Shown here: piece by piece, positions 57,461-64,000 of the stretch
Layout: each line of letters opens with the position of its first letter
Numbering within the stretch: position 1 is the first letter of the stretch
DNA from: CAWCDJ01 sp963796675
Lineage (GTDB): Bacteria; Acidobacteriota; Terriglobia; Bryobacterales; Bryobacteraceae
Assembly: GCA_963796675.1 (NCBI GenBank)
Contig: CAWCMS010000008.1
Coordinates: 625,721 to 689,720, forward strand
Length of the DNA stretch: 64,000 bases
Direction: 5' to 3'
The notes under the pieces: generated by a model
Seen by the model: only the letters and a program-made list of their open reading frames with translations
Database searches by the model: none
Told to the model about the DNA's origin: nothing
Position numbers and translations under genes: made by a program

Positions 57461-59286
57461 TCAGATCGTCAGAGCCTGGACCGGGTCGAGACGGCAGATG
57501 CGCTCGAACATGGCTTGTTTGGCCTTGGCGTCTCCCTGGATCTTCTTGCTGTTCTGCACCAGGAATGTCAGCGCACCTGCCACCATTTCGCGATCTTCCC
57601 AGTCTTCGAGCTTATGGGCTTCGATGGCGGCGGCCAGATCGTCGAGCAGCGGCTGGGCGATGGGTCCTTGCCCGCCGCAATGCAGATCTGCGCGAGTTGC
57701 AGCTTACGCTGGAAGCGGCCGCGGCCGCTCAACTGCTTCTCCACCTCGCGTTGCAGAATGGTCACGGCCTTTTGAGCCTGCCCGGCGCGCATGGCTTCGA
57801 GCGCCAGCGGGTGGGCGTCCACAAACTTCTTCTGCCAGCCGGGAGCGCGGCCGCTCTCGATCACCGGAGCGCGCGGCGGTTCGGCCAGGGGCGCGGCGCC
57901 GGAGGGCTCGGCGAGAATCTCGCGCAGCCACTCCTAAGTCTGCGGATTGGCCGCCGGAGTATCGTCGCTGAGCGTGGCTTCGAGCAGGTTCGGCAGATCG
58001 CGCAGCAGCGTGCGCAGCTCCGAGCGAATGGCGATCGCGATGGCGCGATAATCGTCGCCGAGCGCCACACACGCCTCCACCACGAAGCGCTGCAGGTCGA
58101 GCCAGGCCCGCCCGCATGGCAATGCCATCATCGATTCGGCCAGTTGCAGCAGTTCCACCCACTTGTTGTGGAGCGCCAGCGCTTTGATCTGCTGGCGGAG
58201 ATCGCTCGGAGGCGCTTCGAGCACGGTGGGATCGTTCGAGGCCCGCAACTCGCCCCAGCGCAGTCCGCGCAGCATCAGGTAGGGAGCGGGGCTGAATGGC
58301 TCGTGCTTACGCAGGTATGCCGCGGCGGCGGCAACACCCATGATCGCTTCGCGGCGTCCCGCCGGCTCGGCAGCCGACCGCAGCGTCATCAGCGCTTCCA
58401 TGCTGGAGCCCGAAACGAAGCCGTAGGATGCCGGAGCCCCAGCGCCGGCGGGGCCTGAACCACCATCCGCACCGGCGGCCGCGGCCGCAGCCTCTTCGGG
58501 CTCGGGCGGAGCCTCCTCCACTGGATCGGGCTCAATCTCACGCTTCTTCTGCAGCAGCGAGTGCGCGACTTGCCGGACTTCCGCGATGGTGTCCTTGAGC
58601 GGCGCGAAGCTCGGCCCCTCGCCGGAGAATTTCTCGTCGCAGGTCTTGTCCAGCGCCTTGATGGACTCGAGCGTGGCGTCGAGGTGCTTTTCCAGGTTGG
58701 CGTAAAAGGCTTTGGGAGTTTCGGCGAAGGCCTTGTCGAAGACCTCCGGGGGCTGCTTGCCTTCCTTCAGCGCCTTGTCGCGGGCGGTCTTCTCTTCCTT
58801 AGTTTTCGCCTGGTCCTCGTACTGCACCGTGCGCGACTGCTTGTACTGAAAATAATCGACTCCAGCGTCGCACAGAGGCAGGTTGCGGATGGCGGCCGGC
58901 ATCTTCCTGGGGAGAAATTCGAGTACCACCGCCCGATCTTCCAGGTCGCCGTCGTCGATCTCCGGATAGAAATTGTCCCAGAAGTTCGTGATCAGCCCGT
59001 TGCAGAGATCGACACCGGCGCGAAATCCGCCGACACCTTCCTTGTTGATCAGCGCCTCGCACAACCACACCGCCAGTTGCAGATCCTTGCTCTGGGTGGC
59101 AATGACGTCCTGGGCGAGTTTGATCACCTGGCCATAGTCGGCCAGTTTCCGCTCGTGCTGCCAGGCGCCCTGCGGCAGTTCGTCGTCCTGGCGGCGGGCT
59201 TCTTTGATCTTGTCGTAGATCGGAGCGGAGCGGAGGTTCGGGCCGGCGGGATTATCGCCGGCGATCGGATTGAGGATATCGTTCAC
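57461..59286 (-). CDS. tssA: T6SS cap/baseplate protein TssA, with in-frame TAG and a frameshift
   Basis: About 608 codons. GTG at 59286 overlaps the tagJ stop (GTGA). The ImpA N-terminal domain is clear: NPIAGDNPAGPNLR...YDKIKEARR, then WLCEALINKEGVGGFRAGVDLCNGLI...FWDNFYPEID. A middle Glu/Ala/Pro linker leads to the C-terminal domain (PYLMLRGLRWGEL, then EWLREIL, FQRKLQLAQICIAAG, RLDPVQALTI). A TAG at 57934-57936 interrupts the coding frame, with homologous-looking sequence continuing in the same frame. A further indel near 57665 is needed to reach the TGA at 57461. TssA organises baseplate assembly and sheath growth. Confidence 0.85.
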
Positions 59287-59993
59287 GAAGCGGCATGGGA
59301 AGCGAACTCCAGCGACCGGATTTCCAGCAGCGGCACTTCCTCGCCGTCCACGATGAACGTCTTCTGCCCTACGGGGAAACGGTTCCCCTCGTCGTCCGCC
59401 ACCCATTCGGTGCCCCGTCCGAGCCAGAGCGTGGGGTCGTCGGACTTCCAGGAAAACGGATAAATCGCGGGAATCATGACCTGGCCGATGTCGGTTCCCT
59501 TAAAGGAAGGTCCGGTCAGGACGAAGGCAGGCGTCCACAGCGTATCCCGAAGCATACGGGGCGGATCGATATTGACCGACCCGATGTGCTCGAAAGGGAT
59601 CCAAAGGTAAGCCCCGGCTGCATAAACTTCCAGACGGGCGCCGATTTCGGGATCGGCGTCGGCTATCGATTCGAAAGGCTTGCCGTTCAGTTTGCCCGGA
59701 GGCGATTGCAGCGCGGGAGACTCGGGAAACTCCTGCTTTTGAAACATTTCGTGCCGCAGCTTTTCGGCATGCAGGGCGGAAAAATAGAGTACCGCGCCCA
59801 TCTCGGCTTCGTGGCCGCCCTGAGCCAGCACGCCGAGTTGCTTTTCGGCACGGCCAAACTGTCCGGAGAAGCAAAGCAACTCGAACAGAAACGTGCGTTT
59901 CGCCACGTCGGTGGGGTTGTCGCGGAGAGCAGCCGTTAAGGCGCTCTCCGCTTCCCGGACCTTCCCGGCGTCGAGAAGTTCCTTTGCTGTCAT
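59283..59993 (-). CDS. tagJ: T6SS accessory protein TagJ/ImpE
   Basis: A 236-residue ImpE/SciE-family protein. The N-terminal TPR-like part (AKELLDAGKVREAESALTAALRDNPTDVAKRTFLFELLCFSGQFGRAEKQL) is the family hallmark. The C-terminal domain has YLWIPFEHIGSVNIDPPRMLRDTLWTPAFV and a final VPLLEIRSLEF. In studied systems TagJ binds TssB and modulates ClpV recycling of the sheath. It overlaps the tssA start by the GTGA arrangement and lies ten bases after hcp. Confidence 0.9.
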   Translation of the reverse strand: MTAKELLDAGKVREAESALTAALRDNPTDVAKRTFLFELLCFSGQFGRAEKQLGVLAQGGHEAEMGAVLYFSALHAEKLRHEMFQKQEFPESPALQSPPGKLNGKPFESIADADPEIGARLEVYAAGAYLWIPFEHIGSVNIDPPRMLRDTLWTPAFVLTGPSFKGTDIGQVMIPAIYPFSWKSDDPTLWLGRGTEWVADDEGNRFPVGQKTFIVDGEEVPLLEIRSLEFASHAAS

Positions 59994-60002
59994 GGGTTGT
60001 CT

Positions 60003-60510
60003 CTATTCGAGGTTGGTATCAGCGGCGAAGTTCGCGGTCAGCAATTCGAGGTCGTAACCCTTGCGGATGGCGGCGTCGAGCGTACCGTCGTCCTTCTCCG
60101 GACGATAGGCGATTTCCACGCCCTGGAAGGCGAAGCTAACGGATTCCGTCGGATTCTCGTTGCTGCCGGACAACTGCACGCTAGTGATCAGGGCGTCCTT
60201 CAGGTAGATCCGGAAGTAGTCCTGCTGCTTGTCGCCGACCGGCTTGTCGTACAGGATGTACACCTTCTTCAAGATGTCGCCGGTAGCGCAGTGATCGCAA
60301 AGCAGGGGCGTCGTTTTGTCGAGCACCTTCATGATGGTGAGGTTCGAAAAATCGGCCCGGCCGGCTTTGGCTTCTTTTCCGGAGGCTCCCGCGCCGTAGA
60401 CCGCCGTCTGGCTCACGCCCCAGCTAAACGACAGAACGTCGATGGTGCCTGGTCTTGCTGGTGCTCGGCCCCTCGACGCCATCAACATACAGATATGCAT
60501 TTACAGCCAC
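60003..60510 (-). CDS. hcp: T6SS tube protein Hcp (TssD), one frameshift near the N-terminus
   Basis: Hcp hexamers stack into the inner tube and carry effectors. GTG at 60510 follows AGAGGAG and starts VAVNAYLYVDGVEGPS. After an extra base near 60454 (ACCAGGCACC for ACCGGCACC) it continues GTIDVLSFSWGVSQT, DFSNLTIMKVLDKTTPLL, YFRIYLKDALITSVQLSGS and SFAFQGVEIAYRP, all standard for Hcp. About 168 residues, normal size. Confidence 0.9.
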
Positions 60511-60582
60511 TTCGTTCTCCTCTCTGTTCTTTCTTTATCTTAAGTGCCTGAGTTGATCTTCACGGGGCACCGCGGGCGACAC

Positions 60583-62069
60583 TTACTTCGCTGGTGCCGG
60601 CAAATCCGCCACCAGCCGCAGCGAAACAGTCAGTTCTTCCAACTGGAAGTGCGGCCTGAGAAACGCAACTGCCCGATATACTCCGGGCTTACCTGGGACC
60701 TCCGTAACATCCACGCGCGCTTCACGCAAGGGGCAGCGGGCCTTCATTTGAGGCGACGCGGTGTCGTCCGGAATCACGTACGCGCGTAATCCAGCGATTC
60801 AGGAAGATCTCCGCTTCGGTACGCGACATGAAGCTGCCGATCTTGTCGCGCATCATGGCCTTCAGATAGTGCGCGAACCGGGATACGGCCATGATGTAGG
60901 GGATCTGAGCCGACAGCCGGGCATTGGCATTGGCCGCATCCGTGTCGTACATCTTGGGCTTCTGGCACGATTGCACGCTGAAGAATGCGGCGTAGTCGGT
61001 ATCCTTGCAATGCACCAGCGGCACGAAGCCGAGGTCCGCCAGTTCTTTCTCGCGGCGGTCGGTGATCGGAACTTCGGTCGGGCACTTCATGGTGACATCG
61101 CCTTCATCGGTGTAGAAGTTGTGGACAGGCAGGCCGGTCACCAGACCGCCGCCTTCCACGCCGCGCATCGCCACGCACATGCCGTACTGCGAGAACGAAT
61201 TGGTCATGCGGGTGGCCAGCGCGTAGGCGGCGTTCATCCACAGGTACTTGGAGTGATCGCTGCCGTCCACATGCTCTTCGTAATTGAAGTCTTCCACCGG
61301 CTTGGTGTCTTTGCCGTAGGGCAGGCGTCCCAATACCCGCGGTAAAGCCAGAGGCCACGTAGCGCGAATCTTCCGTCTGGCGGAAGCTCTTCCACTTGGC
61401 GTACTCGGTGGTGTCGAAGATCTTGGCCAGGTCGCGCGGAGCATCCAGGTTCGTCTAGCTCGGCAGGTTGAACAGGTCGGGAGCGGCGGCCGACAGGAAC
61501 GGCGCGTGCGCCGCCGCGGCCACATGCGAAATCTTTTCCAGCAGTTCCATGTCTTCCGGATGCTTGCCGAATTCGTAATCGCCGACCAGGGCGCCGAACG
61601 GCGAACCGCCGAATACGCCGTACTCTTCTTCGTAGACCTTCTTGAACAACGCGCTCTGATCGAATTCCGGCGCGCGCTGCAGGTCCTTCAACAGTTCCTT
61701 CTTGTTGCAGTTGAGGATCTTGATCTTGAGCTGCGTGCCGGTCTCGCTCTGATCCATCAGATACTTGATGCCTCGCCAGGTGCCTTCCAGCTTCTGGAAC
61801 GAGGCGTGGTGCATGATTTCGTTCAGCTGGATGGAGATCAGATGATCGATCTGCGCGATGCGCGCATTGATCATCATCTCGGCGTCCCGCGCGATGGTCA
61901 TGGAACCTTCGAGCACCTGCGCCACGAATTCCTTGACCAGGTTCTTTCCGCGTTCCCGGGCGGCCGGCTCGGTGCCGAAGCGGCCTTCTTCGACGATCTG
62001 ATCGAGCAGGCCCTTTTCCTGTACTTCGCTCGCCGCGGCCTGCGGTTGAGCCTGTTGTGGATCAGCCAT
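60583..62069 (-). CDS. tssC: T6SS sheath large subunit TssC, with in-frame TAG and frameshifts
   Basis: About 495 codons, the usual TssC/VipB size. From ATG 62069 the first half is intact: SMTIARDAEMMINARIAQIDHLISIQLNEIMHHASFQKLEGTWRG and EEEYGVFGGSPFGALVGDYEF. A TAG at 61455-61457 stands where sheath proteins have an aromatic residue before the PRDLAKIFD motif, and the frame continues sensibly past it. Indels near 61345 and 60800 then split the C-terminal half (SKYLWMNAAYALATRM, FAHYLKAMMRDKIGSFMSR, ending FQLEELTVSLRLVADLP). TssC polymerises with TssB into the contractile sheath. Confidence 0.88.
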
Positions 62070-62073
62070 TGGA

Positions 62074-62587
62074 CTATTCTTCCTTTCCCTTGATCTCGCC
62101 CTTCAACTTCTCGAGCTTATCGGTATTCCCGACGGCTTCGAGGAGCAGCCTCCTCGAGCTTGTCGTTGCCCTGCAAGGTGCCGCGCAGATCCGAAAGCCG
62201 GGTCCGCAGATCGAGCAGCTCTTTCAACGGCTTCACCTGGCGAGCCACGTTCTGCGGCTCGAAGTCGTCCATCTTGGTGAACTTCAGATCCACCTTCAGG
62301 TTGGGAGCATCGGGCTCTTCGCTGAGCTTGTTTTCGACCGTGAAGGTCAGGTGCGGCTTCATGCCCTCCAGAACCGTGTCGAAATTGTCGGGGTTGACTT
62401 CAACGAACTTGCGCTCCTTGAGTTTGGATAGCGGTTGCTCGGGTTGTCCCGTAAAATCGCCCAAAACACCCACCACGAACGGGAGCTCTTTCAGTTCAAT
62501 TGCGCCGCCAACTTCGACATCGTAGGTGATCTGAACACGCGGCGAACGAACCCGGTCCAGTTTATGCTGTGTACTTTCTCTTCCCAT
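62074..62587 (-). CDS. tssB: T6SS sheath small subunit TssB, frameshift near 3' end
   Basis: First gene of the type VI run, about 170 codons. It starts at ATG 62587 with AGGGAGG seven bases upstream. TssB/VipA features are RVQITYDVEVGGAIELKELPFVVGVLGDFTG, KFVEVNPDNFDTVLEGMKP and KPLKELLDLRTRLSDLRGTLQGNDKLEE. After an indel near 62148 the true C-terminus reads AVGNTDKLEKLKGEIKGKEE and stops at 62074, four bases before tssC. That C-terminal helix is the part ClpV-type unfoldases and TssC engage. Confidence 0.9.
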
Positions 62588-62897
62588 TCCTATGCCTCCC
62601 TCAGAGTTCTCCCGAAAATATATTCCGGCAGAAGACTCTCGTCAAGTTTCCCACTGTCTCCGGTACTGCGCGAAGATGCGCACATTCCGGGTCTCAGCGG
62701 ATGAAGCCAAGTGTACAAGAAAAAGCAATCGTCTGATAGTCCTTATTTTTGCAAGGATTTGCAGAGTCTAACGAAGCACAGGTAGTAGCGCCCGAGCACG
62801 CGGTGGGACCTTTGGGGACCAGTACTAGTCGGACCTTGAAACGGGTACCGTATCGAAAGACAACACTGTTTATTTTTGGTGAAATTCGGAAAGAATT
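62588..62897. other. Intergenic region upstream of the T6SS operon
   Basis: A 310-base gap between the tssB start and tRNA-Val, AT-richer than its surroundings. It holds the tssB promoter and leader. I see no convincing gene on either strand. The far part (62700-62890) contains a short oligo-T run (CTTATTTTTGC) and scattered palindromes such as ACTAGT, but nothing I can assign. Confidence 0.5.
62617..62645 (-). promoter_or_regulatory. Sigma70-type promoter of the T6SS operon
   Basis: On the minus strand TTGACG (complement of 62640-62645) and TATATT (complement of 62617-62622) are separated by exactly 17 bases. Both are one or two bases from consensus. The predicted transcription start is about 62610, some 23 bases before the tssB ATG, with the ribosome-binding site AGGGAGG between. 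It is the best housekeeping-type promoter I found in the window. Confidence 0.65.
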
Positions 62898-62974
62898 TGG
62901 TGGGCGGTCGCAGGCTCGAACTGCGGACCTCCTGCTTGTAAGGCAGGCGCTCTAACCGGCTGAGCTAACCGCCC
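62898..62974 (-). tRNA. tRNA-Val (anticodon TAC)
   Basis: The 77-base minus-strand sequence folds as a full cloverleaf. Acceptor GGGCGGT pairs with ACCGCCC; the D arm is GCTC...GAGC; the anticodon stem CCTGC/GCAGG encloses the loop CTTACAA (anticodon TAC, reading GUA and related valine codons); the T arm carries GTTCGAG. Discriminator A and CCA are encoded. It is not interrupted by or joined to any integrase. Confidence 0.93.
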
Positions 62975-62993
62975 ACGAGTGTGCGGTCCCTCC

Positions 62994-62999
62994 ATTCTA
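62994..62999 (-). promoter_or_regulatory. Possible -10 element of tRNA-Val
   Basis: TAGAAT on the minus strand (complement of 62994-62999) lies 19 bases before the tRNA 5' end, a suitable distance for transcription to start just upstream. No good -35 hexamer is seen, so the call is tentative. Confidence 0.3.
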
Positions 63000-63069
63000 A
63001 CAGAGGGCCGTACCCATCCCTCGTCCCGTTGGCTCGCCGCAGCCCTGGGCGGGCTTAATTGCGCCTCAG

Positions 63070-63267
63070 TTACAATGCTTCCTCGACCTCGTCCGGTAGC
63101 GGACCGGTCATGTCCCGCAATTTCTCGAAAAGCCGATCGTACAGCGCGGCATAGGCTTCGAGCGACGGATCCGTCTTCCGCGGCTCCGCGAACGTGCGCC
63201 GCATCTGGCGCACCGCCACGAGCAACAACTTCAATTCGTCTTCAGTGAAACCGAACGCCTTCGCCAT
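63070..63267 (-). CDS. Small hypothetical cytoplasmic protein
   Basis: A 65-residue protein starting MAKAFGFTEDELKLLLVAVRQMRRTF and ending KLRDMTGPLPDEVEEAL. It is predicted helical and charged, with no signal or membrane segment and no recognised family. Its ATG lies inside the 3' end of the upstream membrane-protein gene (37-base overlap), which suggests co-translation. A longer frame reaching 63348 is less likely because it would overlap that gene further. Confidence 0.55.
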   Translation of the reverse strand: MAKAFGFTEDELKLLLVAVRQMRRTFAEPRKTDPSLEAYAALYDRLFEKLRDMTGPLPDEVEEAL

Positions 63268-64000
63268 AAGAGAATCCACAGCACGCCGAAAAGCAGTGCG
63301 ACCACGTTGAGCGTACGGGCCACTGCCATCTCCGCGCCGCCGTCCCATTCCATTTCCACCGTGCAGGGGCCGCTGCAGAGCGGTTCTACCACGATCTGTC
63401 CCAGTCTATCGCCCCACACCCGCCGCCACTGTCCGTTCACGCGCGCATGCCATCCCCCATCCCATGTCTCCTGCACGGAGAGCAGATACCGCGGCTCCAG
63501 GTCCGTGGCGATCTCGGCGCGGCCGGTCCCCAGCCATCGGAACGAAGCGGGCGGCAGGGCCGGGTCGTGGAGCGCCGCCAGATAGCGGGCAAGCGGGGTC
63601 GTATCATAGGCGGGCGGCCTGACCGTCGGGAGATCGGCGGGAAGTACGGCGTGAGCCAGCGATTGCGATGCGTGCGGCACCGCGTAGATGACGTCGCCCG
63701 CTTCCCGCCACAACTCCGGCAGTCCCTCCAACTTCTCCGGATGATTGAACGGATGGTACACCTCGCGGCTCTGCGGACCGCCGCCGACCACGGCCTCCAC
63801 GCCGAAAGCTTTCAGCCAGTCGAGCGCCACCTTCTGCCGGTCGCCGAAGTAGATCTGGTAGATGACGTCCTGCAGGAAGACATTGCGCATGCCGTTGTCG
63901 AACCCGCCGGTGAGCATGGGGGTGTCGCTGAAGGCGTTCATCCAGAAGCCGATGGTGCCGGGTGCGAACACGCGCCGGCCCGGCAGATGTTCGCCAAGAT
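63231..64000 (-). CDS. C-terminal part of a large membrane protein, 5' end outside window
   Basis: The frame is open through the right edge (coding LGEHLPGRRVF before an internal GTG at 63971), so the start lies beyond the window. The visible about 255 residues are mostly extracytoplasmic: MLTGGFDNGMRN, VIYQIYFGDRQ, WLKAFGVEAVVGGGP and a late beta domain with QETWDGGWHARVNGQWRRV. One C-terminal TM helix (TLNVVALLFGVLWILLWRRR) closes it. This is the usual ending of large multi-spanning YfhO- or GT-C-like proteins, but no specific family can be named. Confidence 0.6.
   Translation of the reverse strand, partial: LGEHLPGRRVFAPGTIGFWMNAFSDTPMLTGGFDNGMRNVFLQDVIYQIYFGDRQKVALDWLKAFGVEAVVGGGPQSREVYHPFNHPEKLEGLPELWREAGDVIYAVPHASQSLAHAVLPADLPTVRPPAYDTTPLARYLAALHDPALPPASFRWLGTGRAEIATDLEPRYLLSVQETWDGGWHARVNGQWRRVWGDRLGQIVVEPLCSGPCTVEMEWDGGAEMAVARTLNVVALLFGVLWILLWRRRSVSLKTN

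Noticed and set aside
57934..61457. Use of TAG as a sense codon (recoded stop)
   Set aside because: Other intact genes here end in TAG (for example 16984 and 21687), and only two sites in indel-rich genes show in-frame TAG. Base-calling error is simpler.
62898..62974. tRNA-Val as an integration site for a T6SS island
   Set aside because: No integrase gene and no direct repeat of the tRNA 3' end was seen near the far side of the type VI operon.

Overview
The window is GC-rich bacterial DNA, apart from one AT-richer islet. Its gene content points to an acidobacterium of the Solibacter/Bryobacter type. The clearest marker is a secreted protein at 34.8-36.3 kb with the C-terminal domain catalogued as TIGR03437 ('Solibacter uncharacterized C-terminal domain'). 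Paired ECF sigma factor and Ser/Thr kinase genes, many secreted peptidases and a GH95 fucosidase fit the same group. Taxonomy is inferred from gene content only.

Layout. (1) 0-9.6 kb: an FGE-type protein and an intact GH95 alpha-L-fucosidase, then a damaged tandem copy of the fucosidase split by a 4.2 kb AT-richer islet. The islet carries a GT-C-like membrane protein and two secreted proteins. (2) 9.6-17 kb: a signalling and cell-wall operon encoding FHA protein, 35-aa membrane peptide, PP2C phosphatase, Ser/Thr kinase, RodA/FtsW fused to a class B penicillin-binding protein, and a second FHA protein. It resembles the actinobacterial fhaA-pstP-rodA-pbpA-pkn cluster. (3) 17-21.7 kb: MFS exporter, ankyrin protein, amino-acid permease and aminotransferase. 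(4) 21.7-32.3 kb, minus strand: M14 peptidase, SET-domain protein, M28 peptidase, then a coupled housekeeping run valS-nadC-birA-coaX-hypothetical. (5) 32.4-47 kb: small Lys-rich secreted protein, NarL-type two-component pair, TIGR03437 protein with a putative zinc protease, ECF sigma/kinase pair, rpsT, second M28 peptidase and cysDN. (6) 46-62.6 kb, minus strand: a type VI secretion operon tssB-tssC-hcp-tagJ-tssA-tssE-tssF-tssG-clpV-vgrG. It ends in a LysM/HEMLH metallopeptidase-like protein (candidate effector) and an exported helical protein (candidate immunity protein). A consensus-like sigma70 promoter precedes tssB. No tssJ, tssK, tssL or tssM is present. (7) 62.9-64 kb: tRNA-Val, a 65-aa protein and the 3' part of a membrane protein.

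Data quality. Many otherwise canonical genes, including essential valS, nadC, coaX and birA, are broken by single-base indels, and tssA and tssC carry in-frame TAG codons. I read most of these as uncorrected assembly errors. Such genes are annotated as whole CDSs with the disruptions stated. The fucosidase rearrangement could be real or a misassembly.
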